Notes under the pieces: model-generated
What the model saw: only the letters and a program-made list of their open reading frames with translations
Database searches by the model: none
Told to the model about the DNA's origin: nothing
From: Seiridium cupressi
Lineage: Eukaryota; Ascomycota; Sordariomycetes; Amphisphaeriales; Sporocadaceae
Assembly: GCA_036674765.1 (NCBI GenBank)
Contig: JARVKI010000048.1
Coordinates: forward strand, 186,001 to 250,000
Length of the DNA stretch: 64,000 nucleotides
Reading direction: 5' to 3'
Position numbers and translations under genes: made by a program
Part shown: positions 1 through 12,172 of the stretch, piece after piece
Position numbering within the stretch: position 1 is the first letter of the stretch
Layout: every line of letters starts with the position of its first letter

Positions 1-126
1 GACCCCGACGATAGAGTCGTTGTATATCCGGGGTCAGGGTTTCACCGCGTTCCCGCAACCAAGATTACCGCACAAGCACTGTCGCGCTTTTTGACCGAGG
101 TGCTGGATATTGAGCATGACTTTTGA
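1..126 (+). CDS. 3' end of a gene cut by the window edge
   Basis: Reading from base 1 gives an open frame of 41 codons that stops with TGA at 124-126. The composition looks coding (VVVYPGSGFHRVP near the start, then an amphipathic helix ending EVLDIEHDF). I do not recognise the family. The gene points toward the SDR/dioxygenase group and could belong to the same cluster, but only its tail is visible. Overlapping minus-strand frames look random. Confidence 0.4.
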   Translation, partial: DPDDRVVVYPGSGFHRVPATKITAQALSRFLTEVLDIEHDF

Positions 127-872
127 GTGTGAGATACACGAGACAGACAGCAAGTGCGGGGACGGTTGATTGTTATCAATAGTGACGCATTGCTGTCGAT
201 CTCGGGCTCATCTTGTTCCGCTCCGAGGACGACAGCATCAGTGTGCGAAAGCGAGCCCCTTACCTTGACCGCAGCGTCATCCTCAGCATCTTGATACGAT
301 GGCACTTGTCAATCTCTTTTGCTTTTTGCGCTCCCCATGTATATATCATCTATAGATCGAAGTTCTTCTGTAGTTAGTAAAGAAAAATTGGACTTCCGAC
401 AGTTCCATCCAAGATGCGCACATAGTGCAGGTGACTTGCTCGGCGAGATCTCCATCATTCGTAGGCCTTGGGCATTTCGAGGTTGAGTATGCATTATTCC
501 ATGTATTCTCAATAAGATGGTGATAAAGGTCATAGATTATACTACCCTGACCATTTTTGCCCACATGTAGCTAGGAAAATCTAATGTTTATTTTATAGTA
601 AATATGCGCCATCCAAATAGAACTTCATCCACCTGTATGCCGTTTCAATGCTAGCCCATCCGACTGGTTGCCTTGTCAAGCAAGCATCATGGCCACAGGA
701 TGGATTAGTGTCAAGACAGCAAGCCATCCAGGATTCTAGGCGGGAAACTCAAGCAATCCTCCTGGATATTGACGTGGAATCAAAATCTGCAACACTGATT
801 TCAAGTCTTTCATGGTCAAGTGTGATTGTAGCACTGTATAAATCCGACCCCTAATACTATTCTAGGAAGGGC
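127..872. other. intergenic, no gene seen
   Basis: Only short, low-quality frames are found here. It holds the 3' flanks of the cut-off gene (+) and of the SDR (-), which converge. I see no RNA gene or repeat. Confidence 0.5.
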
Positions 873-1920
873 CTAGTACACTGCGGGGCCAATCCCAAGA
901 CGTCCACCATCGGTGACTACAACATTCCCATTCATGTACTTTCCCCCTTTACCAGCCAAGAACAATATTGCTGCTGCCATGTCTTCTTCGTCACCTACTT
1001 TGCCCAGGGGAATCTCCTCGACGGGAATGGCCATCGGGATATGGTTCCTGTTGTTCTCGTCTAGCCTCCCCTGCCCCACTGACATTTCGGATGGAAAGAT
1101 TCCTGGGGCGATGACGTTCTAAGAATGTTAATGCTGTTCTCGAAACGATGAAGAAGGTAGGACGTCAACATACCGATCTGATGCCCCACTGCAAGAAGTT
1201 TGTGGCCATCATCTTTGCAAGGTGGTTGGCAGCGGCCTTGCTGGGATTGTAGGTGAAAGACGTCCCCAAAATTCTGATGAAAGCCCCAATGCTTCCGATT
1301 GTTACGATCTGACTTTTCTGTAGAACGTTTTGCTTCTCATTGCCCTTGTTTAGAAGACCTAGGAAGGCGACACTGGGAAACCAGACACCGCTGACATTTG
1401 TCCGCAATGTATTGTCCCAGTCCGAGACTTCATCCTTCCAAAGAAAGTCGCGAATCCCGTCGACTGTGCCCAGGTCGTCCTCGTTGTCTTTGCCGTTGAC
1501 AAACTGACCTGGGAGGTTGTTGAAGGGTGCGGGCCGAGTGATGGCGTTGTGTCTGCGGCCAAGCGTCCCAGCATTGTTGACTAAGAGATTTATGTACCCA
1601 GTCTCTTGCTTGATTTGAGACACGACTGCATCAAGAGACACTTTATCAGTCACATCCGCCACTACAGGTATGATGTTTCCGTGGATCTAGACAAGTTAAT
1701 ACATGGTTGTGTTTCTTGAGGAGTGCGGATTGAGTTTACGAACCGCGTTCTGCTTGGCTGCCGTCTTCAAAACTTCCTCGCGCCGACCCAGAATGTAGAC
1801 TTTGGCGCCATTATGTTCGAGGGCTCGAGCAATCATCAATCCGATGCCCGTTCCACCACCGGTTACGACTGCAACAATGCCATCGACGGAAAAAAGCTTT
1901 GAAGCATCTAGTGTAGACAT
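873..1920 (-). CDS. short-chain dehydrogenase/reductase (SDR)
   Basis: Three exons, complement(873..1118, 1174..1686, 1744..1920), give 311 residues. The classical SDR signature is complete. The cofactor motif TGGGTGIG lies near residue 20 and NNAG near residue 95. The catalytic Ser is in the IGSIGAF stretch and the Tyr/Lys pair is YNPSK. The C-terminal PG motif (IAPGIFPSE) and a final GG-containing strand are present. The first intron has a slightly unusual donor (GTTCGT), chosen because it keeps frame and gives a smooth junction. An Asn/Asp-rich insertion of about 35 residues follows NNAG. It is probably a soluble NAD(P)H oxidoreductase; the substrate is unknown. It is transcribed away from the dioxygenase at 2520 with 599 bp between the two starts. 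Confidence 0.9.
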
Positions 1921-2519
1921 AATGTCACGTGAAAATAGGGGGGTAAGCTTTTCTGACTTTTTCCTACGAGCAGTCTATCGAATCTTGTGACGTTTGCCCC
2001 GGGCCATTGTTTAAACAACAGAACGGAACAGGAACCATACATCAGCACAAACTAGGGTATGGTATGCTAATCCGCCTAGGTTCGCAAGACCTGAGATCGG
2101 TAATTGTTCGGCTCCATTCCTTCCGGATCGGGATTCTGATTCTGTGCTGACCCGTAGGAGGATCGAGACCCACCTCATTTCCCGAAATCCTACCCCGGGT
2201 AACTGTGCTAGTGCTACATTCGGCAAAGATATAGATACCTATTCAATGTACAGTGAACCCATCTGCTGCATAGGTTGTCTCAAGCCATAGTAACCGAATG
2301 ACCGATACATCCGAGATGGTTCGAATATGATACGAGGCTTAATCGTTCCAGTGATAAGCATCGATGGGTCGATGAGCTGACATTGATTTGCTTGTTTTCA
2401 GATGCAATTCAGTGATCAATAACGATTTAAAAAGCAGAATCATCTAGCTGAGCAGATTTGGCCACAAGACAAGTTTTCTACTTCCGGAACAACCTTGTGT
2501 ACTTCTTCTACATCTTAAG
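1921..2519. promoter_or_regulatory. divergent intergenic region between SDR and dioxygenase
   Basis: This 599-bp gap separates two start codons on opposite strands, so it must hold both promoters. A CACGTG E-box-type hexamer lies immediately upstream of the SDR start (about 1926). I see no clear palindromic site for the cluster's Zn2Cys6 regulator. Confidence 0.5.
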
Positions 2520-3800
2520 ATGGGTTCCCTAAGTGCCGACTCAGCTCCCAACGCCTTTAAAGGCCTGGGTGGCAGACCTGAATTTCCTGAAGATTTGCCA
2601 GTTGCACATATCTCCAATATCTCCCACCAGAAAATTCTCGATGGGGATGTTGAAGAGATTGCCAAGGTTATCAAGTCTGGCAGGGACATTGGGTTTTTCC
2701 GTGTCGATCTAAGAGAGTCTGACATTGGTCGAAGGTTCCTAGCGGCTGCGAACAACATGTTCGCTTTAGCTGAGGAGACCTTTCACCTGCCCGCAGACGT
2801 CAAGCTCGCCGATAGCTTTCTCAAGCACGGCGACACCCTACTCGGGTATGTCAAATCATTAGCGATCATGCAATCCCTGCTATGGAACAACAACTAAATA
2901 GTCTCTTAGATACAAGGGGTTAGGAGCCTCCGTTGTAGACAAGGAGGGAACCCCTGACAACAACGAACAATACTGGATTGGATGCGGAGACATCGAGGGA
3001 AAAGGACACTCCCGAGCACTCTACAACGACGTCATCAACAACAAAATGACACAACTGCAAGAATTCATCGATCTTGGGAAGGCTGTAACTGACAGATTCC
3101 TGGTGATCTTCTCTGCAATTCTTGGAGTTGGGCCGGAGAGCGAAGATTTCCTTCCAAAGCTCCATAGTCACAGCAACAACTCGGGTAGCCATGTGCGTCT
3201 TTTGAAATGCCCACCTAAACCTGAGAACGCCATCGTCAGCCTGCAGCCACAGTAAGCAATTTTCAATCTTGAGTTATCAATTCCTTCAGGAGAGTTACGA
3301 AGTCGAGGCGCTACCAATTTCCAATTCACTAATGTGTTCATAGCACTGACTGGGGAACCTTGACCGTGCTGTTCAACGTGCTTGGTGGGCTCCAGATTTT
3401 CGTTCCCGAGCACCTGGCTGGCCCTGGTGAGCATGCTGGCTGGAAGTACGTCAAGCCCGAGCCTGGGATGGCCATCTTCAACCTGGGCGATGCATTTGTC
3501 AAGTGGTCGGATGGTGAGCTCAAGAGCACTATTCACCGAGTGTCCAACCCCCCTGGCGACCAAGCCAAGTGGACACGATATAGCTTGGCGTACTTTACTC
3601 GCCCCGACCACACTGTTGCGCTGAAACCTCTCGGCCGTAAGGTTGTGTCACAGGATGCAGCTATCGAGTATCCAACCTTTAAGGAGTGGGCTTTGAGGAG
3701 GGCAATGGCTGGTAGGTCTGATGGTTTCAAGAAGGACGATTGGGAGAAGGGTCAGGGAACTGAAGCTGTGATGAGTGCTCAAGCAAGAGTGATGGTGTGA
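2520..3800 (+). CDS. 2-oxoglutarate/Fe(II)-dependent dioxygenase, isopenicillin N synthase-like
   Basis: Exons 2520..2845, 2910..3251 and 3344..3800 encode 374 residues. An N-terminal DIOX_N-type region (GRDIGFFRVD) precedes the jelly-roll core. The iron ligands are visible: HTD, formed across the second intron (QPHTDWGT), and the distal His in STIHRV. The 2-oxoglutarate-binding Arg/Ser pair is RYS (WTRYSLAYF). Length and motif order fit the family that includes isopenicillin N synthase and plant-type 2OG oxygenases. These enzymes hydroxylate, desaturate or cyclise small molecules in the cytosol. Placement beside two SDRs, a drug-type exporter and a Zn2Cys6 regulator suggests tailoring or detoxification of a small molecule. 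The substrate cannot be inferred. Confidence 0.92.
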
Positions 3801-4406
3801 GCTGTGTAGTTACAAACATGCTCAACTTTACAAGACTTTTTCTCCTAGACTATGGATTTCAAGGAAAACACGAACAAACTCTTCCTCATAATTGTGGGGT
3901 CGAATTTAGATATACATGACGCCGGGCGGTATTTATTCAGAGCCAAGATCAAATCGTCGGGTTTCTCTGCCATCATTTACCTAGTAACAACATTCACGGT
4001 TCAAATATTATGTTTACGATCTCGAGTCACTTTACTTAGCTATATAAATATTTCTACTCAGTCCAATTCGGTATTTGACTGTCAGAGTCGATCCGGTATC
4101 GGATCGCAATCGTGTATATTAGGGTTGCCTCCCCCCTTATTCGATAGAAGGCAGAGGTCAGCGTGCCAATACTCAGCCCCTAGCACTCCCTGCGACAACC
4201 TTATCTGACATTGACCCTAATAGTCGTGTATGAGTGTGAGTGAGCGAGCAGTCTATAGAAGCTCTAGGATCATCCGTATATTTCTTGGCAACGTACAACA
4301 GCTTTTATCGATGATTCACATAAGAACCAATTGGTAATAAATGGCATTCGCCATATACTGGATAACTACCTCTACAAATACTGGATAAAGATGTCTTTTA
4401 ATACTC
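3801..4406. other. convergent intergenic region
   Basis: About 600 bp lies between the 3' ends of the dioxygenase (+) and the second SDR (-). The frame at 3852..4208 lacks motifs and I treat it as noise. Confidence 0.5.
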
Positions 4407-5506
4407 CTAATTTTGGTCCAATTTCCACAATTGAAACCTCTTTCGGAAAAACCAAGACCACACGGAAGCTAACCCTAAAGTTTCCAACCACCAAACCATA
4501 TTTGTGAATGGCCCAATCCAATATGAAATAGGAGGGTTGGACTTCAAAAGCTGTTTGATAACAGATCGAGCAAAGTCCTCAGTAGGCATCGCTTGAACCC
4601 CATGTTTGTCGTGCGTCGTCCGCTGCTCGAAGGCCTCCACGATGGGTTGATATCTCGAATCCACGGGGAGGGTCCTCTGCTTTCGGGTCATCAAGCCACT
4701 GACGACTGGCCCGGCTATGATAGTCATCACGCGTACACTGTAGTTATTATTAGTACAGTGCCCCTCTATAGAAGTGGTGGGTGGTCGGGTCATTACCTCC
4801 ACGGGCTCAACTCTATTCTCAAGGTGTTGCCATAGGCGAGTAGAGCTGCCTTACTGGCATTGTAAGACGATCCGAAGACATAAGGCGCATATGCCGCTAG
4901 AGATCCGACATTTACGATAAGCCCCTTGCGATTAATCAGAGGCACAGAGAATGCTTGGGTCATTCGCACGAGTCCAAAGAGGTTGATGTCAAAGATGCGC
5001 TTGAGCTCCTCAACATCCACGTCGAGGGCTGGCATGACGTAATCTAGAAGTGTTCAGTGTTTATACTCTTCGAACACATATTTCTTGGATCCATCCTTAC
5101 TTATCCCTCTGTTGACACTAATTAGCATTATTGTGAGGTATGGTCGCGTTCAACGAGGAAGTAATGTACTTACGCGCAATTGATGAGTATATCAAGGTCA
5201 TCACCCATACTCTCTACCATGCCATCTCTCAAAGCCTCGACGCTTTCTGTAGACGTCACATCAACTGGGAAATAATTGGCACCCAGTGCCTCGAGCTCCT
5301 TGAGTTCCTCTCCTGGCAGCGATGTCACACATACCATGAAGTCTGGAATTATGACATGTAAGTGACATTATATAAGAGAGAACAGGGTATAGTTGGGGGT
5401 GGCACATACCATCATGAAGCAGGAACTCTTTTGCCAAAGCTTCGCCAATAGAGCCAGGACTGCACCCTGTGATCAACACAACTTTTGTCTTCAAGTGGAC
5501 CCCCAT
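4407..5506 (-). CDS. AYR1-like short-chain dehydrogenase with an 8-nt micro-exon
   Basis: Five exons, complement(4407..4737, 4797..5043, 5101..5108, 5174..5342, 5410..5506), give 283 residues. The N-terminus VVLITGCSPGSIGEALA is the glycine-rich motif typical of the 1-acyl-dihydroxyacetone-phosphate reductase (AYR1) type. The catalytic residues are present (VGSLAAY, then YNASK). The conserved NNAG loop reads NCAG and is assembled from three exons. The middle exon is only 8 nt (AGGGATAA) if splicing uses the acceptor that restores the motif. An upstream acceptor would give a 17-nt exon, also in frame, adding Val-Asn-Arg. The C-terminal third has an aromatic segment (MVWWLETLGLASVWSWFF) that probably associates with membrane, as in AYR1 relatives. 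It is divergent from the MFS gene at 6066. Confidence 0.85.
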
Positions 5507-6065
5507 ATCGATCGTGAGGTAAATGATGACTGAAATTCTTCCTATTCCGCCTGTGATTGAGGAGACTCGATGAACGACACGACGTACGCACGTGGCATAT
5601 AGCAAGTCGCCCAATAGGCGGGAGTCCGTCTGTTAGTTCCGAGGTGTGTGCTGCTTCTCGGGTGTTGATTAGAGCTAGGGTCGATCATCCCACACAGCTC
5701 GGGCAAGGGACCGTCGAACAGGGTGGGTGGTATGGAAGCTGCCGAGCGAGTCGGGATCCCCTGCCCCCGGTACTGAACTGTTCCTGCCGCCAAGCGCTTC
5801 TTGTGCTGCATAAGCGCAGCTCCACTTTGTTGAGTTCGGTTGCTGTGCATGGTTTCGGTAGTATCCTGTCGGTGTCGGCAATAACAGAGCAGCCCCACCC
5901 ACTTTTGAGGTTGCCGAGCATCCCCGACGCTGTGTTACACAGTTGGTTATCAGGAGCAGCAATGCCAAGACAATAAGTTCCAAAGCGATTATAGGATACG
6001 ACAGAAGCTACGTATTGGGCAATACTGGAACCACCTTTAAAGTTCTACGCACGTTTGTTTTCGCA
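5507..6065. promoter_or_regulatory. divergent intergenic region between AYR1-like SDR and MFS gene
   Basis: This 559-bp gap separates two oppositely oriented start codons, so both promoters lie here. Several overlapping frames exist on both strands but none shows family motifs. Confidence 0.45.
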
Positions 6066-7990
6066 ATGGACCTCAAAGATCTTACTGATAGCTCACACGA
6101 GCAACCTTTCGATCGCTCGGACGGTGTGCATGAAATTGTGGAGTCAGCTGCCAACTATGACCCAAGGTAGATGGATGCATGATGATACCTTACATGAGAT
6201 GCAACATACTGAGGTGTACAGGTCTTGGCCTTTCAGGCGGAAGTGGCTCATCATGTCACTGGTTAGCTGGCTTTGCCTTGTTAGGTGAGGATCATCGAAT
6301 TGTAACGTCGATTGTCGGTAAGCTAAAGGTTAACAGCCCGCTGGCATCGTCCATGTTCGCACCGGCAACATCTTTGATGAATGATGAGTTCCACAACAAG
6401 GACGCGACGCTGACGACGTTCACGGTTTCGTTCTTCATACTGGGATATGTGGTCGGTAGACCTACCAAAGCACTGAAGTTGAATGTAAACTAGAATCTAC
6501 CACAGGTTGGTTCCCTCATCACAGCCCCATTGAGCGAGCAATTTGGTCGTAAAGTGGTAAGCGCATCAGAACGCCCAATGGTAGTATCAAGCTGACGGTG
6601 TTCGAGATAGATCTTAGACATCACGACCGCAATATTTGCCATTTGGCAACTTGCCTGCGCCGTTGCTCCGAATATCACGTCCCTCCTCATATTTCGACTT
6701 TTTGCCGGTCTCGGTGGCTCCGCATGCCTTTCGATTGGAGGCGGGATCGTGTCCGATCTGTTTGATTCCAATGAACGAGGAACCGCAACTGCAGTCTTTG
6801 CTTTGGGTCCTCTATTAGGCCCTGTTATTGGGCCAATAATTGGTGGATTTCTATCGCAAAAGGCTGGTTGGAGATGGGTAATGATCTATGCCTTCGGATG
6901 AGTCACGACTTACTGAAACAAATCGAACAGATATACTGGCTTCTATTCATTCTAGGGTCCCTTACCCTTATTCTTCAAGTATTGGTCAACAGAGAAACCA
7001 ACCTGCGAGTCACACGGGCAAGGAGACGGGCGTTCGAAGGTCGGCCTCAGAGGTGGTGGCATCGCTTAGATTGGTATGCCACAGTCGATATCTCAGATGA
7101 AGATGGACGAGGGGAGTTTAATCTGGCACAGTCGATGCTGAGGCCTTGGAGGGTACGTAATATCTGCGAATGACGATTTACTACTGCAAATACTAACTTA
7201 ATACGTAACTTCCAGTTCATATTCACTTCCCCAATTACTGGACTGCTCTGCCTCTACTCGGGGTTCGTCTACGGCCTTCTTTATCTGTTATTAACGACAA
7301 TAACGAACGTTTTTGTTCTCAACTATCATTGGAGTATTGGTGAATCTGGCCTTTCCTACATCGGGATTGGCGTTGGTTTCCTGCTTGGGGTAGTCATCAT
7401 CGGTGGTACTAGCGATCGTATGATGGCGAAGCACACGAAGCTGAACAACAATATCCCTATTCCAGAAGTCAGATTGAGGATCTGCGTCTACGTTTCATTC
7501 TTGATACCAATATCGTTTTGGTGGTATGGATGGTCGGCTGACCAGCAAGCCTTTTGGCTGGCGCCGATATCTGGGCTTGTATGCTTTGGACTGGGAATGA
7601 TCGGAATACTTCTCCCAGTCCAAACTTACATGATTGACGCATTTCCTGATTATGCAGCTTCATCAACCGCCGCACTGGCATCCTCAAGAAACGTGGTGGG
7701 CACTTTCCTGCCTCTCGCGGGCCCCTATCTTTGTAAGTCGTGAGGTTCCAAGGACGGCGAAGCTTGTACTGAATCTTGACGTCTACAGATAAGGCGATAG
7801 GTCTTGGCTGGGGAAACACCTTACTTGGCTTCATTGCTTTAATACTGATACCTGCGCCGTATTTCATTGCTAAGTAAGTCGCTAGATCTAATCTTGGTTC
7901 AGTGGTTGCAAGATCGCCTCCTAGTGACGGGAACTAATTGAATATAGATACGGTGGTAAATTACGGATGGAATATCCTATCAAGATTTAA
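6066..7990 (+). CDS. MFS transporter, DHA1-type drug:H+ antiporter-like
   Basis: Nine exons (6066..6166, 6222..6284, 6337..6451, 6506..6556, 6611..6877, 6931..7152, 7216..7732, 7789..7873, 7948..7990) encode 487 residues, and all phases close. The N-terminus is hydrophilic. Twelve hydrophobic segments can be traced around a central cytoplasmic loop rich in Arg/Asp (residues about 215-270). SPLASSMFAP in TM1 and APLSEQFGRK (motif A region) are typical of fungal DHA1 exporters. GPLLGPVIGPIIGGF is the antiporter motif C in TM5. It probably exports a small molecule at the plasma membrane. Its place between the SDR/dioxygenase genes and the regulator fits an efflux or self-protection role, which is inference. 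The third intron's donor (GTCGGT) is the least certain junction. Confidence 0.9.
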
Positions 7991-9261
7991 ATAAGAGGGG
8001 AAACTAAATAGTACTCTATGATAGCCTCCAAAACTTGTACATGTTTGAATCTTTGACTGTTGACTGATGCATTGACTTCCGTGTTGTTCACAGTGTCTGG
8101 CCACCCTTTATGTACTTTTTGCTCACTAGGTTAGATTGACTTAGAGAGACCTTAACTTCTGGGATCATTCCATATATCTTCCAGTCAAGCTCATCTAACA
8201 AAACGTGATAGCAATCTCGGCCTGAAACTTGAGAAGCAGGCAGTCGTCAGTTGACGTCACACTGTTTCCAATGTCAAGTCTGTCACCATCTACTCTATCA
8301 GTACCAGCTCTTCCAAATCTCACTGTCATTCAGCTGAAAAGCACGTTTCTTCGCATCGAGTCAATTCCTGACCCTGTTCATGAACACAATCATGTCACAG
8401 TAAAGATCATTCCACGTGTGGGGAAAGGAACGTTCTATTCTTAGGCACGGATTCCAGGCTCTTTTGAAGCATGTGCCAACTAATCCAACCGAAATGAAGT
8501 AGCACACTACTAAAATCTCATCCCTTGGATGCCTAGTGTGGAATATTGGATCATATGATATCCTCCCCGCATGCACAGCCCCTGTTATGGGCGGGAGCTC
8601 CCGAAAGAAGTACCAACCGCTGATCACAGCGAGTCCTTTTTCTTACCAGGTTCCTGGGGCGTTGATTGGGTGGGTCTTCAGTGTCTCTCGATTCTATGCA
8701 GATCCGAACTTCCGGCGACCCATGGTAAGACGTCGATCGGTCGGATACCGGCATGTTCATAGCCACCTGACTGCGACAGATAGGGGACTCTGGCCCGCCA
8801 GAGCCGAGTACAACCCTTTTCGAGCTCCATGAAGGGATGTATCTAGGAGGCGTAACTAGGGACTTGATCATGTGTGGTAAGTTGAGATTATCTACACTCT
8901 CAATGCCACGACAGGTTTGTTTCTGATCAGCAGCAAAGATAACAAAGAATGCTGATCAAGCGTACAGGAATGCGATGGTGGCCAGAAACTTTCATTGCAT
9001 GCCGATGCTGTAATAAGCACTAGGGCTCAAATGAAATGCAGGAAGCGTTGCCTTGACCCCTAAATCCGATAGCTTACACCTTGCAAACATAAAACACTCC
9101 AATTCCCCAAGGGGTGTCCTCCCTCAAGAACTCTTCTCTCTATGCTTCCGGTACCCAACCGGTTGACCGTAAGTCCATCAAAAAAACGCCCACATTTCCT
9201 GTCTCACTATTATTAACTCCATTTACATCCTCTACAACGGGAGTTCGCCGTTTATTCTCTA
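7991..9261. other. convergent intergenic region, 1.3 kb
   Basis: It lies between the 3' ends of the MFS gene (+) and the regulator (-). Short frames at 8229..8444, 8536..8832 and 8551..8871 overlap on both strands, lack motifs and cannot be joined by convincing splice sites. No gene is called. Confidence 0.45.
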
Positions 9262-12172
9262 TCAAGACAAAAGATCTAATGTATCGGTGCCATTGAAATG
9301 AGGCAACGAGTCCCATAATTCAGAAATGGGATCATCAAATTGCCATAACGCGTCCATGGGAATCTGGTTTTCGCCACCTTGCGAATTAGCCAGGCTGGTC
9401 GAATCTGCCATTGGGTTGTGTCGCGGGGAAAAGTGCTGAGGTGTGTTCTCCCCCGTATAATGTGGAGATGTTAACTTCTCGATTGCTTGCAGAAATAGGC
9501 CATGTATGAATGTCGCCGAGGAATAGACATCCTGTATCTTTCTAAGAACCATCATGAACAGTTCGAGCTTGTTGAGACTCGACTGCCTTATCAGGGGATC
9601 CGATGACTTAGACTCGAGCAGATGGCTATTCATAGCCGGCACAAGCAGAGGTACCCTGCAGAGAGTCAGTCTTTGTCGCGATTGGAGAAGAGCAGAAAGA
9701 CTATTTCGCTCTACGTACGTCATAGGGCCTATACAGCCGATCAACTGGTCGCTGATGACATTGTCCAGTATGTTATACGTATTCGCGGCCGCTGTCCGAA
9801 TCTTCTGATGCACGAGACCGAACCACGCATCCTCTTGTTCGGGTGGGACATCTGTCGCAACTCTGTTGGAGTAAGGTCGCCACAAGGCAATCGTTGCAGC
9901 ACTGGAAGATTCAGATTCTCAGTCACCTGTTTCGAAGAAGAGAAGGGAAGAAAAATTGGAAGTCCTACTTGTAGTGGAGCCGTAAATGATACGAGTAGAA
10001 AAACAGCGCGGGCGTCGCGTCTGCAGGCCTCTCGCCAACTTTCGCAATACAGTGCAGGAGTTCCTGTTCGGTATCTTCAACCCAGGTACGTGGCGGCAAG
10101 GGGCCAGTGGGACAGTAGTTGTCAGACAGGATGGTACCCAGCGTTTTGCTGAGGTGTAGCAGAGTCAACCAGTGGTCCGCAAGCTGTCCAAAATCGGGCG
10201 GCATATACTTGACCCGAATATGAGCGGGCAGCTCGGCAAAGTCACTCGTCAAGTCCTCGGCTGAAGGCATTGGGGTGTCACAGTCGCGGGTATTGATGCG
10301 CATAGGCCTACCCATACCGAGACTCAGCCATCGGTCTCGGAAAAAGCAACCTAAAACATTGGCGAGCGTCAGTTACTCGGACTAACCTGAAAAGGTAGGG
10401 GCAACACTAGACATTAACACACAAGGAAGGGTATTTCTCACTCCACCAAATACGTCGCCAGAGCTGGCGTTGCCGGCTTGACAAGCGCGTATTGTATTGG
10501 CCACGATCAGGATCACGATTCAGGCCCAAGGTCTGCGATAGACTGATGGCAATACCCATCCAGTGCCATGACTCTGTGCGCTCACCCAAGTCCGAGTACC
10601 AGAAAGCTAGGAGGCTGACAGATTGTATTATGGTGATACGCTCTTTTTCGCATCCATTATCATAGAAACACTGAGGACGTGACTCGTCAGTCAAGCGAGT
10701 CCGAGCTGGGGAGAGCAGCCACATACCTTGGCACGGGTGAACATCGACTGCTTCATATCCTTGTGGGATTGGTAGCCGGCTTGACGTACCACGACATTGT
10801 CAACGTACTAGATTACCCCGCTCAATATGCATACAACTGGAGATATAAGCGTCCAACTCACATTAGTGGCCACGGAAAACATGCTCCACAGAAGAAGTAG
10901 GTTGATTGCAGAAGCGCCACCGTTCCGAAATGCTATAAGTACAGCAGCGGCATCAACTACTGGCAGTATTGGATGTACATGGTGAAAGTACGCCGCCAAC
11001 AAGGCTTGGCAAACAGATTCACTAGGAATTGAGAAGACGCCTTTAGATCGAAGATATGCCACGTCCTGGGGTGTCAGATCGTTTGTACCGACCATATGCG
11101 GGAGACCGTAATGCTGTGAGATTTCACTTGGCTCCCCCACGATGTCAAGAATGTAGCCAATTCCCTGTTGATCCCCTACGCACAGAACGGGTTAGCCAAG
11201 AGGTTGATAGCCGCATGTGAAGGGTGTCATGGTAGTTCGCAGTACGGCTAGACGTACTGCCTGCATGAGAATGGGTGCTTCAAAAACTTTACACAGTGGA
11301 GCGGGCAGATGGTTTGAACAACCAAATGTGTTTGATATTCCACAGGCTTGCGGCTTAGAAAATCCTTTTTCGATACGGGGGTTTCAATTCTTGAATCTTC
11401 GTGTATACAGTTTGAGGGTTTTCGCGTCCCACTTGGTGCGTGAGGATATGTATCCCGAGGTAATTGAGATGTGTAGTCCGCCTGAAGAGTCAATTCCGTT
11501 TGGTCTATATCGTGCTTACCGACGTAGAATGTTCCACTCGTGGCTTCAACAGAATCCTCCATGATAGAGGTCGTCAAAGACTTGATCGCATAATCGTCTG
11601 GCCCACGTCCGTGAACAACGCTGTCCAGACTCATACTGACGCTACTATCGGCGTCGACAGGAGTTTCACGGTCCACTTCATCTCGCATGCCACCTGCATG
11701 TGCATAGATTGTGATTGACGAGGCAGCTTGGGGGGTTGTTGTCGGGGTCAAAATCGGGGGCTGAGAACGTGCAACGGTCGGGGAAAAGCTGGTAGATGAA
11801 GATGTTGATGCGGCACCCGTAGCACCCCGACTAGGGGCGATGTCATTGTGTTGTGGTTGCGGGTGGCTTGATTTCCTACTCGTTAGCATTTACCGGGGAA
11901 ATCGACGGCGGAGGGGACTGTAATAATGTACGGCAAACACCAATACTGGCTACTTGAACTACTTACGTGCGCCTTTTCCGCCCACTTACCTCGCAGGAGT
12001 GGCCATCACGTACACAGTTCAGACATGGGATGCCGACAGCTGCGACATTGCACTTCACTTTGCGTTGCCGACAGACGCCGCACGCCGTTGGGGCGCGTCT
12101 CCGAATCTGGGAGATGGACGAGGAGACCGGAGAAAGAGACTCCCGGGTGCGGGCAGATGGCAGCGTCGACAT
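9262..12172 (-). CDS. Zn2Cys6 transcription factor with fungal-specific TF domain
   Basis: Eight exons, complement(9262..9655, 9719..9901, 9969..10350, 10442..10670, 10727..10807, 10862..11175, 11520..11875, 11967..12172), give 714 residues with all phases closed. The DNA-binding domain is near residues 30-60: Cys spacing C-x2-C-x6-C-x8-C-x2-C-x6-C, starting CGVCRQRKVKC, followed by a basic stretch (GRKRRT). A Ser/Thr/Pro-rich linker follows. The middle homology region (fungal_trans type) includes FHHVHPILPVVD, LGLNRDPD and RRIWWSCFFRDRW. The second intron is 344 nt, long for this genome. I place it there because it joins FYVG to DQQGIGYILD. It is a nuclear regulator and the likely pathway-specific activator of the adjacent genes, by position only. 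Confidence 0.93.

Noticed and set aside
8229..8871. Possible small gene between the MFS transporter and the regulator
   Set aside because: Frames on both strands are similar in quality and cannot be joined by splice sites; no family recognised.
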